Assembly (NCBI GenBank): GCA_920105625.2
Contig: OV050032.1
Location: forward strand, 105,570,542 to 105,634,541
DNA from: Clusia tigrina
Taxonomy: Eukaryota > Arthropoda > Insecta > Diptera > Clusiidae
DNA: 64,000 nt
Direction: 5' to 3'
Shown: positions 49,391 through 62,196 of the stretch, in pieces
How the letters are laid out: each line of letters opens with the position of its first letter
Position numbering within the stretch: position 1 is the first letter of the stretch
Made by a program: the position numbers and the translations under genes
Notes under the pieces: generated by a model
Databases searched by the model: none
What the model saw: only the letters and a program-made list of their open reading frames with translations
What the model was told of the DNA's origin: nothing

Positions 49391-52300
49391 TCCAGGTTTT
49401 ATGACGCTCCAGTAAAAAGATACAAGCATTTGTATGTGGCCAACTTTGATAGGTGTAGGACGTAACGTATAGAAATTAGGGCCATTTGAAGTTTTATCAG
49501 TGTTTGGTTTGGGACTCAAGCGTAGCATAGCTTTGAGCGATAGCTTAAATTGACAAGAGGCTCGGGTACTTTATTGTTACAAAATTTCAAGGTTTTATGA
49601 CGCTCCAGTAAAAAGTTACAAGCATTTGTATGTTGCAAACTTTGATAGGTGTAGGATGTACCGTATAGAAGTTAGGGGCGTTTGAAGTTTTATCAGTGTT
49701 TGATTTGGGACTCTAGGGTAGCATAGCTTTGAGCGATAGCTTAAATTGACAAGAGGCTCGAGTACTTTATTGTTACAAACTTTCAAGGTGTTATGACGCT
49801 CCAGTAAAAAGTTACAAGCATTTGTATGTTGCAAACTTTGATAGGTGTAGGACGTACCGTAAAGAAGTTAGGGCCATTTGAAGTTTTATCAGTGTTTGAT
49901 TTGGGACTCAAGGGTAGCATAGCTTTGAGCGATGGCTTAAATTGACAAGATGCTCGAGTACTTTATTGTTACAAAATTTCAAGGTTTTATGACGCTCCAG
50001 TAAAAAGTTACAACCATTTGTATGTTGCAAACTTTCATAGGTGTAGGACGTACCGTAAAGAAGTTAGGGGCGTTTGAAGTTTTATCTGTGTTTCATTTGG
50101 GACTCAAGGGTAGCATAGCTTTGAGCGACGGCTTAAATTGGCAAGAGGCTCGGGTACTTTATTGTTACAAAATTTCAAGGTTTTATGACGCTCCAGTAAA
50201 AAGTTACAAGCATTTGAATGTTGCCAACTTTGATAGGTGTAGGACGTACCGTATAGAAGTTAGGGGCGTTTGAAGTTTTATCAGTGTTTGATTTGGGACT
50301 CTAGGGTAGCTTAGCTTTGAGCGATAGCTTAAATTGACAAGATGCTCGAGTACTTTATTGTTACAAAATTTCAAGGTTTTATGACGCTCCAGTAAAAAGT
50401 TACAACCATTTGTATGTTGCAAACTTTGATAGGTGTAGGACGTACCGTAAAGAAGTTAGGGGCGTTTGAAGTTTTATCTGTGTTTCATTTGGGACTCAAG
50501 GGTAGCATAGCTTTGACCGATGGCTTAAATTGACAAGAGGCTCGGGTACTTCATTGTTACAAAATTTCAAGGTTTTATGACGCTCCAGTAAAAAGTTACA
50601 AGCATTTGAATGTTGCCAACTTTGATAGGTGTAGGACGTACCGTATAGAAGTTAGAGCCATTTGAAGTTTTATCAGTGTTTGATTTGGGACTCAAGGGTA
50701 GCATAGCTTTGACCGATGGCTTAAATTGACAAGAGGCTCGGGTACTTCATTGTTACAAAATTTCAAGGTTTTATGACGCTCCAGTAAAAAGTTACTAGCA
50801 TTTGTATGTTGCAAACTTTGATAGGTGTAGGACGTACCGTAAATAAGTTAGGGCCATTTGAAGTTTTATCAGTGTTTGATTTGGGACTCAAGGGTAGCAT
50901 AGCTTTGAGCGATGGCTTAAATTGACAAGATGCTCGAGTACTTTATTGTTACAAAATTTCAAGGTTTTATGACGCTCCAGTAAAAAGTTGCAAGCATTTG
51001 TATGTTGCAAACTTTGATAGGTGTAGGACGTACCGTAAAGAAGTTAGGGCCATTTGAAGTTTTATCAGTGTTTGATTTGGGACTCAAGGGTAGCATAGCT
51101 TTGAGCGATGGCTTAAATTGACAAGATGCTCGAGTACTTGATTGTTACAAAATTTCAAGGTTTTATGACGCTCCAGTAAAAAGTTACAAGCATTTGTATG
51201 TTGCAAACTTTGATAGGTGTAGGACGTACCGTAAAGAAGTTAGGGCCGTTTGAAGTTTTATCTGTGTTTCATTTGGGACTCAAGGGTAGCATAGCTTTGA
51301 CCGATGGCTTAAATTGACAAGAGTCTCGGGTACTTCATTGTTACAAAATTTCAAGGTTTTATGACGCTCCAGTAAAAAGTTACAAGCATTTGTATGTTGA
51401 AAACTTTGATAGGTGTAGGACGTACCGTAAAGAAGTTAGGGGCGTTTGAAGTTTTATCTGTGTTTCATTTGGGACTCAAGGGTAGCATAGCTTTGACCGA
51501 TGGCTTAAATTGACAAGAGTCTCGGGTACTTCATTGTTACAAAATTTCAAGGTTTTATGACGCTCCAGTAAAAATTTAGCAGCATTTGTATGTTGCAAAC
51601 TTTGATAGGTGTAGGACGTACCGTAAAGAATTTAGGGCCATTTGAAGTTTTATCAGTATCTGATTTGGGACTCAAGGGTAGCATAGCTTTGAGCGATGGC
51701 TTAAATTGACAAGATGCTCGAGTACTTTATTGTTACAAAATTTCAAGGTTTTATGACGCTCCAGTAAAAAGTTACAAGCATTTGAATTTTGCCAACTTTG
51801 ATAGGTGTAGGACGTACCGTATAGAAGTTAGAGCCATTTGAAGTTTTATCAGTGTTTGATTTAGGACTCTAGGGTAGCATAGATTTGAGCGATAGCTTAA
51901 ATTGACAAGAGGCTCGAGTACTTTATTGTTACAAAATTTCAAGGTTTTATGACGCTCCAGTAAAAAGTTACAAGCATTTGAATGTTGCAAACTTTGATAG
52001 GTGCAGGACGTAACGTATAGAAATTAGGGCCATTTGAAGTTTTATCAGTGTTTGGTTTGGGACTCAAGCGTAGCATAGCTTTGAGCGATGGCTTAAATTG
52101 ACAAGATGCTCGAGTACTTTATTGTTACAAAATTTCCAGGTTTTATGACGCTCCATTAAAAAGATACAAGCATTTGTATGTTGCCAACTTTGATAGGTGT
52201 AGGACGTAACGTATAGAAATTAGGGCCATTTGAAGTTTTATCAGTGTTTGGTTTGGGACTCAAGCGAAGCATAGCTTTGAGCGATAGCTTAAATTGACAA

Positions 52301-52578
52301 GAGGCTCGGGTACTTTATTGATACAAAATTTCAAGGTTTTATGACGCTCCAGTAAAAAGTTACAAGCATTTGTAAGTTGCAAACTTTGATAGGTGTAGGA
52401 CGTACCGTAAAAAGTTAGGGGCGTTTGAAGTTTTATCTGTGTTTCATTTGGGACTCAAGGGTAGCATAGCTTTGACCGATGGCTTAAATTGACAAGAGGC
52501 TCGGGTACTTCATTGTTACAAAATTTCAAGGTTTTATGACGCTCCAGTAAAAAGTTACAACCATTTGTATGTTGAAAA
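49052..52578. repeat. Block I, 18-mer HOR copy 1 (3,527 bp)
   Basis: It is repeated immediately from 52,579. Length is 18 x 196 - 1; the missing base is in GTACCGTAAAAAGTTAGG near 52,410. Rare shared strings include GACGCACCG, GTTGTATC, GGATGTACCG, TTTCATAGG, AATTGGCAAG, AAATTTAGCAGC, CTCCATTAAAAAG and CAAGCGAAGC. Confidence 0.94.
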
Positions 52579-55500
52579 CTTTGATAGGTGTAGGACGTAC
52601 CGTATAGAAGTTAGGGGCGTTTGAAGTTTTATCAGTGTTTGATTTGGGACTCTAGGGTAGCATAGTTTTGAGCGATGGTTTAAATTGACAAGAGGCTCGA
52701 GTACTTTATTGTTACAAAATTTCAAGGTTTTATGACGCTCCAGTAAAAAGTTACAAGCATTTGAATGTTGCCAACTTTGATAGGTGTAGGACGCACCGTA
52801 TAGAAATTAGGGCCATTTGAAGTTGTATCAGTGTTTGATTTGGGACTCAAGCGTAGCATAGCTTTGAGCGATGGCTTAAATTGACAAGATGCTCGAGTAC
52901 TTTATTGTTACAAAATTTCCAGGTTTTATGACGCTCCAGTAAAAAGATACAAGCATTTGTATGTGGCCAACTTTGATAGGTGTAGGACGTAACGTATAGA
53001 AATTAGGGCCATTTGAAGTTTTATCAGTGTTTGGTTTGGGACTCAAGCGTAGCATAGCTTTGAGCGATAGCTTAAATTGACAAGAGGCTCGGGTACTTTA
53101 TTGTTACAAAATTTCAAGGTTTTATGACGCTCCAGTAAAAAGTTACAAGCATTTGTATGTTGCAAACTTTGATAGGTGTAGGATGTACCGTATAGAAGTT
53201 AGGGGCGTTTGAAGTTTTATCAGTGTTTGATTTGGGACTCTAGGGTAGCATAGCTTTGAGCGATAGCTTAAATTGACAAGAGGCTCGAGTACTTTATTGT
53301 TACAAAATTTCAAAGTGTTATGACGCTCCAGTAAAAAGTTACAAGCATTTGTATGTTGCAAACTTTGATAGGTGTAGGACGTACCGTAAAGAAGTTAGGG
53401 CCATTTGAAGTTTTATCAGTGTTTGATTTGGGACTCAAGGGTAGCATAGCTTTGAGCGATGGCTTAAATTGACAAGATGCTCGAGTACTTTATTGTTACA
53501 AAATTTCAAGGTTTTATGACGCTCCAGTAAAAAGTTACAACCATTTGTATGTTGCAAACTTTCATAGGTGTAGGACGTACCGTAAAGAAGTTAGGGGCGT
53601 TTGAAGTTTTATCTGTGTTTCATTTGGGACTCAAGGGTAGCATAGCTTTGAGCGACGGCTTAAATTGGCAAGAGGCTCGGGTACTTTATTGTTACAAAAT
53701 TTCAAGGTTTTATGACGCTCCAGTAAAAAGTTACAAGCATTTGAATGTTGCCAACTTTGATAGGTGTACGACGTACCGTATAGAAGTTAGGGGCGTTTGA
53801 AGTTTTATCAGTGTTTGATTTGGGACTCTAGGGTAGCTTAGCTTTGAGCGATAGCTTCAATTGACAAGATGCTCGAGTACTTTATTGTTACAAAATTTCA
53901 AGGTTTTATGACGCTCCAGTAAAAAGTTACAACCATTTGTATGTTGCAAACTTTGATAGGTGTAGGACGTACCGTAAAGAAGTTAGGGGCGTTTGAAGTT
54001 TTATCTGTGTTTCATTTGGGACTCAAGGGTAGCATAGCTTTGACCGATGGCTTAAATTGACAAGAGGCTCGGGTACTTCATTGTTACAAAATTTCAAGGT
54101 TTTATGACGCTCCAGTAAAAAGTTACAAGCATTTGAATGTTGCCAACTTTGATAGGTGTAGGACGTACCGTATAGAAGTTAGAGCCATTTGAAGTTTTAT
54201 CAGTGTTTGATTTGGGACTCAAGGGTAGCATAGCTTTGACCGATGGCTTAAATTGACAAGAGGCTCGGGTACTTCATTGTTACAAAATTTCAAGGTTTTA
54301 TGACGCTCCAGTAAAAAGTTACAAGCATTTGTATGTTGCAAACTTTGATAGGTGTAGGACGTACCGTAAATAAGTTAGGGCCATTTGAAGTTTTATCAGT
54401 GTTTGATTTGGGACTCAAGGGTAGCATAGCTTTGAGCGATGGCTTAAATTGACAAGATGCTCGAGTACTTTATTGTTACAAAATTTCAAGGTTTTATGAC
54501 GCTCCAGTAAAAAGTTACAAGCATTTGTATGTTGCAAACTTTGATAGGTGTAGGACGTACCGTAAAGAAGTTAGGGCCATTTGAAGTTTTATCAGTGTTT
54601 GATTTGGGACTCAAGGGTAGCATAGCTTTGAGCGATGGCTTAAATTGACAAGATGCTCGAGTACTTGATTGTTACAAAATTTCAAGGTTTTATGACGCTC
54701 CAGTAAAAAGTTACAAGCATTTGTATGTTGCAAACTTTGATAGGTGTAGGACGTACCGTAAAGAAGTTAGGGCCGTTTGAAGTTTTATCTGTGTTTCATT
54801 TGGGACTCAAGGGTAGCATAGCTTTGACCGATGGCTTAAATTGACAAGAGTCTCGGGTACTTCATTGTTACAAAATTTCAAGGTTTTATGACGCTCCAGT
54901 AAAAAGTTACAAGCATTTGTATGTTGAAAACTTTGATAGGTGTAGGACGTACCGTAAAGAAGTTAGGGGCGTTTGAAGTTTTATCTGTGTTTCATTTGGG
55001 ACTCAAGGGTAGCATAGCTTTGACCGATGGCTTAAATTGACAAGAGTCTCGGGTACTTCATTGTTACAAAATTTCAAGGTTTTATGACGCTCCAGTAAAA
55101 ATTTAGCAGCATTTGTATGTTGCAAACTTTGATAGGTGTAGGACGTACCGTAAAGAATTTAGGGCCATTTGAAGTTTTATCAGTATCTGATTTGGGACTC
55201 AAGGGTAGCATAGCTTTGAGCGATGGCTTAAATTGACAAGATGCTCGAGTACTTTATTGTTACAAAATTTCAAGGTTTTATGACGCTCCAGTAAAAAGTT
55301 ACAAGCATTTGAATTTTGCCAACTTTGATAGGTGTAGGACGTACCGTATAGAAGTTAGAGCCATTTGAAGTTTTATCAGTGTTTGATTTAGGACTCTAGG
55401 GTAGCATAGATTTGAGCGATAGCTTAAATTGACAAGAGGCTCGAGTACTTTATTGTTACAAAATTTCAAGGTTTTATGACGCTCCAGTAAAAAGTTACAA

Positions 55501-56105
55501 GCATTTGAATGTTGCAAACTTTGATAGGTGCAGGACGTAACGTATAGAAATTAGGGCCATTTGAAGTTTTATCAGTGTTTGGTTTGGGACTCAAGCGTAG
55601 CATAGCTTTGAGCGATGGCTTAAATTGACAAGATGCTCGAGTACTTTATTGTTACAAAATTTCCAGGTTTTATGACGCTCCATTAAAAAGATACAAGCAT
55701 TTGTATGTTGCCAACTTTGATAGGTGTAGGACGTAACGTATAGAAATTAGGGCCATTTGAAGTTTTATCAGTGTTTGGTTTGGGACTCAAGCGAAGCATA
55801 GCTTTGAGCGATAGCTTAAATTGACAAGAGGCTCGGGTACTTTATTGATACAAAATTTCAAGGTTTTATGACGCTCCAGTAAAAAGTTACAAGCATTTGT
55901 AAGTTGCAAACTTTGATAGGTGTAGGACGTACCGTAAAAAGTTAGGGGCGTTTGAAGTTTTATCTGTGTTTCATTTGGGACTCAAGGGTAGCATAGCTTT
56001 GACCGATGGCTTAAATTGACAAGAGGCTCGGGTACTTCATTGTTACAAAATTTCAAGGTTTTATGACGCTCCAGTAAAAAGTTACAACCATTTGTATGTT
56101 GAAAA
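52579..56105. repeat. Block I, 18-mer HOR copy 2 (3,527 bp)
   Basis: Repeats copy 1 over its full length. Reading line by line I saw only about half a dozen substitutions in 3.5 kb: TTTCAAAGTG at 53,308 against TTTCAAGGTG, TGTACGACG at 53,765, TTCAATTG at 53,857 and AGTTACAAG at 54,524 against AGTTGCAAG. Very recent duplication is the simplest reading; an assembly duplication is the alternative. Confidence 0.94.
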
Positions 56106-58668
56106 CTTTGATAGGTGTAGGACGTACCGTAAAGAATTTAGGGGCGTTTGAAGTTTTATCTGTGTTTCATTTGGGACTCAAGGGTAGCATAGCTTTGACC
56201 GATGGCTTAAATTGACAAGAGGCTCGGGTACTTCATTGTTACAAAATTTCAAGGTTTTATGACGCTCCAGTAAAAAGTTACAAGCATTTGAATGTTGCCA
56301 ACTTTGATAGGTGTAGGACGTACCGTATAGAAATTAGGGCCATTTGAAGTTTTATCAGTGTTTGATTTGGGATTCAAGCGTAGCATAGCTTTGAGCGATG
56401 GCTTAAATTGACAAGATGCTCGAGTACTTTATTGTTACAAAATTTCCAGGCTTTATGACGCTCCAGTAAAAAGATACAGGCATTTGTATGTTGCAAACTT
56501 TGATAGGTGTAGGACGTACCATATAGAAGTTAGAGCCATTTGAAGTTTTATCAGTGTTTGATTTTGGACTCAAGGGTAGCATAGCTTTGAGCGACGGCTT
56601 AAATTGACAAGAGGCTCGGGTACTTTATTGTTACAAAATTTCAAGGTTTTATGACGCTCCAGTAAAAAGTTACAAGCATTTGAATGTTGCCAACTTTGAT
56701 AGGTGTAGGACGTACCGTATAGAAGTTAGGGGCGTTTGAAGTTTTATCAGTGTTTGATTTGGGACTCTAGTGTAGCATAGCTTTGAGCGATAGCTTAAAT
56801 TGACAAGAGGCTCGAGTACTTTATTGTTACAAAATTTCAAGGTTTTATGACGCTCCAGTAAAAAGTTACAAGCATTTGTATGTTGCAAACTTTGATAGGT
56901 GTAGGACGTACCGTAAAGAAGTTAGGGCCATTTGAAGTTTTATCAGTGTTTGGTTTGGGACTCAAGCGTAGCATGGCTTTGAGCGATAGCTTAAATTGAC
57001 AAGAGGCTCGGGTAATTTATTGTTACAAAATTTCAAGGTTTTATGACGCTCCAGTAACAAGTTACAAGCATTTGTATGTTGCAAACTTTGATAGGTGTAG
57101 GACGTACAGTAAAAAGTTAGGGGTGTTTGAAGTTTTATCTGTGTTTCATTTGGGACTCAAGGGTAGCATAGCTTTGACCGATGGCTTAAATTGACAAGAG
57201 GCTCGGGTACTTTATTGTTACAAAATTTCAAGGTTTTATGACGCTCCAGTAAAAAGTTACAAGCATTTGTATGTTGCAAACTTTGATAGGTGTAGGACGT
57301 ACCGTAAAGAAGTTAGGGCCATTTGAAGTTTTATCAGTGTCTGATTTGGGACTCAAGGGTAGCATAGCTTTGAGCGATGGCTTAAATTAACAAGATGCTC
57401 GAGTACTTTATTGTTACAAAATTTCAAGGTTTTATGACGCTCCAGTAAAAAGTTAAAAGCATTTGTATGTTGCAAACTTTGATAGGTGTAGGACGTACCG
57501 TAAAGAAGTTAGGGGCGTTTGAAGTTTTATCTGTGTTTCATTTAGGACGCAAGGGTAGCATAGCTTTGACCGATGGCTTAAATTGACAAGAGGCTCGGGT
57601 ACTTCATTGTTACAAAATTTCAAGGTTTTATGACGCTCCAGTAAAAAGTTACAAGCATTTGAATTTTGCCAACTTTGATAGGTGTAGGACGTACCGTATA
57701 GAAGTTAGAGCCATTTGAAGTTTTATCAGTGTTTGATTTGGGACTCTAGGGTAGCATAGATTTGAGCGATAGCTTAAATTGACAAGAGGCTCGAGTACTT
57801 TATTGTTACAAAATTTCAAGGTTTTATGACGCTCCAGTAAAAAGTTACAAGCATTTGAATGTTGCAAACTTTGATAGGTGTAGGACGTACCGTAAAGAAG
57901 TTAGGGCCATTTGAAGTTTTATCTGTGTTTCATTTGGGACTCAAGGGTAGCATAGCTTTGACCGATGGCTTAAATTGACAAGAGTCTCGGGTACTTTATT
58001 GTTACAAAATTTCAAGGTTTTATGACGCTCCAGTAAAAAGTTAAAAGCATTTGTATGTTGCAAACTTTGATAGGTGTAGGACGTACCGTAAAGAAGTTAG
58101 GGGCGTTTGAAGTTTTATCTGTGTTTCATTTGGGACTCAAGGGTAGCATAGCTTTGACCGATGGCTTAAATTGACAAGGGGCTCGGGTACTTCATTGTTA
58201 CAAAATTTCAAGGTATTATGACGCTCCAGTAAAAAGTTACAAGCATTTGAATTTTGCCAACTTTGATAGGTGTAGGACGTACCGTATAGAAGTTAGAGCC
58301 ATTTGAAGTTTTATCAGTGTTTGATTTAGGACTCTAGGGTAGCATAGATTTGAGCGATAGCTTAAATTGACAAGAGGCTCGAGTACTTTATTGTTACAAA
58401 ATTTCAAGGTTTTATGACGCTCCAGTAAAAAGTTACAAGCATTTGAATGTTGCAAACTTTGATAGGTGCAGGACGTAACATATAGAAATTAGGGCCATTT
58501 GAAGTTTTATCAGTGTTTGGTTTGGGACTCAAGCGTAGCATAGCTTTGAGCGATAGCTTAAATTGACAAGAGGCTCGGGTACTTTATTGTTACAAAATTT
58601 CAAGGTTTTATGACGCTCCAGTAAAAAGTTACAAGCATTTGAATGTTGCAAACTTTGATAGGTGTAGG
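56106..58668. repeat. Block J left part, mosaic
   Basis: About 13 monomers of block H and I types in new orders. The GAATTTTGCC plus ATAGATTTGAG monomer pair appears at 57,660 and 58,248 (588 apart, three monomers). The stretch 57,440-57,920 recurs at 60,380-60,860 (offset 2,940, 15 monomers). A one-base-short CAGTAAAAAGTTAGG lies near 57,110. Confidence 0.8.
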
Positions 58669-59844
58669 ACGTACCGTATAGAAGTTAGGGGCGTTTGAAG
58701 TTTTATCAGTGTTTGATTTGGGACTCTAGGGTAGCATAGTTTTGAGCGATGGCTTAAATTGACAAGAGGCTCGAGTACTTTATTGTTACAAAATTTCAAG
58801 GTTTTATGACGCTCCAGTAAAAAGTTACAAGCATTTGAATGTTGCCAACTTTGATAGGTGTAGGACGTACCGTATAGAAATTAGGGCCATTTGAAGTTTT
58901 ATCAGTGTTTGATTTGGGACTCAAGCGTAGCATAGCTTTGAGCGATGGCTTAAATTGACAAAATGCTCGAGTACTTTATTGTTACAAAATTTCCAGGTTT
59001 TATGACGCTCCATTAAAAAGATACAAGCATTTGTATGTTGCCAACTTTGATAGGTGTAGGACGTAACGTATAGAAATTAGGGCCATTTGAAGTTTTATCA
59101 GTGTTTGGTTTGGGACTCAAGCGAAGCATAGCTTTGAGCGATAGCTTAAATTGACAAGAGGCTCGGGTACTTCATTGTTACAAAATTTCAAGGTTTTATG
59201 ACGCTCCAGTAAAAAGTTACAACCATTTGTATGTTGCAAACTTTGATAGGTGTAGGACGTACCGTAAAGAAGTTAGGGGCGTTTGAAGTTTTATCTGTGT
59301 TTCATTTGGGACTCAATGGTAGCATAGCTTTGACCGATGGCTTAAATTGACAAGAGGCTCGGGTACTTCATTGTTACAAAATTTCAAGGTTTTATGACGC
59401 TCCAGTAAAAAGTTACAAGCATTTGAATGTTGCCAACTTTGATAGGTGTAGGACGTACCGTATAGAAATTAGAACCATTTGAAGTTTTATCAGTGTTTGA
59501 TTTGGGACTCAAGCGTAGCATAGCTTTGAGCGATGGCTTAAATTGACAAGATGCTCGAGTACTTTATTGTTACAAAATTTCCAGGCTTTATGACGCTCCA
59601 GTAAAAAGATACAGGCATTTGTATGTTGCAAACTTTGATAGGTGTAGGACATACCGTAAAGAAGTTAGGGCCATTTGAAGTTTTATCAGTGTTTGATTTG
59701 GGACTCTAGGGTAGCATAGCTTTGAGCGATAGCTTAAATTGACAAGAGGCTCGAGTACTTTATTGTTACAAAATTTCAAGGTTTTATGACGCTCCAGTAA
59801 AAAGTTACAAGCATTTGAATGTTGCAAACTTTGATAGGTGTAGG
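58669..59844. repeat. Block J, 6-mer unit 0, diverged (1,176 bp)
   Basis: Its first 480 bases match the next unit at an offset of 1,176. Later monomers match only in type: CTCCATTAAAAAG and AGATACAGGC occur here and not in the next two units. I treat it as a diverged or recombined first unit. Confidence 0.65.
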
Positions 59845-61020
59845 ACGTACCGTATAGAAGTTAGGGGCGTTTGAAGTTTGATCAGTGTTTGATTTGGGAC
59901 TCTAGGGTAGCATAGTTTTGAGCGATGGCTTAAATTGACAAGAGGCTCGAGTACTTTATTGTTACAAAATTTCAAGGTTTTATGACGCTCCAGTAAAAAG
60001 TTACAAGCATTTGAATGTTGCCAACTTTGATAGGTGTAGGACGTACCGTATAGAAATTAGGGCCATTTGAAGTTTTATGAGTGTTTGATTTGGGACTCAA
60101 GCGTAGCATAGCTTTGAGCGATGGCTTAAATTGACAAGATGCTCGAGTACTTTATTGTTACAAAATTTCCAGGTTTTATGACGCTCCAGTAAAAAGATAC
60201 AAGCATTTGTATGTTGCCAACTTTGATAGGTGTAGGACGTAACGTATAGAAATTAGGGCCATTTGAAGTTTTATCAGTGTTTGGTTTGGGACTCAAGCGT
60301 AGCATAGCTTTGAGCGATAGCTTAAATTGACAAGAGGCTCGGATAATTTATTGTTACAAAATTTCAAGGTTTTATGACGCTCCAGTAAAAAGTTACAAGC
60401 ATTTGTATGTTGCAAACTTTGATAGGTGTAGGACGTACCGTAAAGAAGTTAGGGGCGTTTGAAGTTTTATCTGTGTTTCATTTGGGACTCAAGGGTAGCA
60501 TAGCTTTGACCGATGGCTTAAATTGACAAGAGGCTCGGGTACTTCATTGTTACAAAATTTCAAGGTTTTATGACGCTCCAGTAAAAAGTTACAAGCATTT
60601 GAATTTTGCCAACTTTGATAGGTGTAGGACGTACCGTATAGAAGTTAGAGCCATTTGAAGTTTTATCAGTGTTTGATTTGGGACTCTAGGGTAGCATAGA
60701 TTTGAGCGATAGCTTAAATTGACAAGAGGCTCGAGTACTTTATTGTTACAAAATTTCAAGGTTTTATGACGCTCCAGTAAAAAGTTACAAGCATTTGAAT
60801 GTTGCAAACTTTGATAGGTGTAGGACGTACCGTAAAGAAGTTAGGGCCATTTGAAGTTTTATCAGTGTTTGATTTGCTACTCAAGCGTAGCATAGCTTTG
60901 AGCGATGGCTTAAATTGACAAGATGCTCGAGTACTTTATTGTTACAAAATTTCCAGGTTTTATGACTCTCCAGTAAAAAGATACAAGCATTTGTATGTTG
61001 CCAACTTTGATAGGTGTAGG
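59845..61020. repeat. Block J, 6-mer HOR unit 1 (1,176 bp)
   Basis: Exactly 6 x 196 bp, repeated from 61,021. Shared marks are TTTTATGAGTG, CGGATAATTTATT, GAATTTTGCC and ATAGATTTGAG. Private marks are GAAGTTTGATC near 59,875, TTTGCTACTCAAGCG near 60,875 and ATGACTCTCC near 60,963. Confidence 0.9.
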
Positions 61021-62196
61021 ATGTACCGTATAGAAGTTAGGGGCGTTTGAAGTTTTATCAGTGTTTGATTTGGGACTCTAGGGTAGCATAGTTTTGAGCG
61101 ATGGCTTAAATTGACAAGAGGCTCGAGTACTTTATTGTTACAAAATTTCAAGGTTTTATGACGCTCCAGTAAAAAGTTACAAGCATTTGAATGTTGCCAA
61201 CTTTGATAGGTGTAGGACGTACCGTATAGAAATTAGGGCCATTTGAAGTTTTATGAGTGTTTGATTTGGGACTCAAGCGTAGCATAGCTTTGAGCGATGG
61301 CTTAAATTGACAAGATGCTCGAGTACTTTATTGTTACAAAATTTCCAGGTTTTATGACGCTCCAGTAAAAAGATACAAGCATTTGTATGTTGCCAACTTT
61401 GATAGGTGTAGGACGTAACGTATAGAAATTAGGGCCATTTGAAGTTTTATCAGTGTTTGGTTTGGGACTCAAGCGTAGCATAGCTTTGAGCGATAGCTTA
61501 AATTGACAAGAGGCTCGGATAATTTATTGTTACAAAATTTCAAGGTTTTATGACGCTCCAGTAAAAAGTTACAAGCATTTGTATGTTGCAAACTTTGATA
61601 GGTGTAGGACGTACCGTAAAGAAGTTAGGGGCGTTTGAAGTTTTATCTGTGTTTCATTTGGGACTCAAGGGTAGCATAGCTTTGACCGATGGCTTAAATT
61701 GACAAGAGGCTCGGGTTCTTCATTGTTACAAAATTTCAAGGTTTTATGACGCTCCAGTAAAAAGTTACAAGCATTTGAATTTTGCCAACTTTGATAGGTG
61801 TAGGACGTACCGTATAGAAGTTAGAGCCATTTGAAGTTTTATCAGTGTTTGATTTGGGACTCTAGGGTAGCATAGATTTGAGCGATAGCTTAAATTGACA
61901 AGAGGCTCGAGTACTTTATTGTTACAAAATTTCAAGGTTTTATGACGCTCCAGTAAAAAGTTACAAGCATTTGAATGTTGCAAACTTTGATAGGTGTAGG
62001 ACGTACCGTAAAGAAGTTAGGGCCATTTGAAGTTTTATCAGTGTTTGATTTGGGACTCAAGCGTAGCATAGCTTTGAGCGTAGGCTTAAATTGACAAGAT
62101 GCTCGAGTACTTTATTGTTACAAAATTTCCAGGTTTTATGACGCTCCAGTAAAAAGATACAAGCATTTGTATGTTGCCAACTTTGATAGGTGTAGG
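61021..62196. repeat. Block J, 6-mer HOR unit 2 (1,176 bp)
   Basis: Repeats unit 1 throughout. Private marks include GGGTTCTTCATT near 61,713 and GAGCGTAGGC near 62,077. After it the order changes. Confidence 0.9.
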
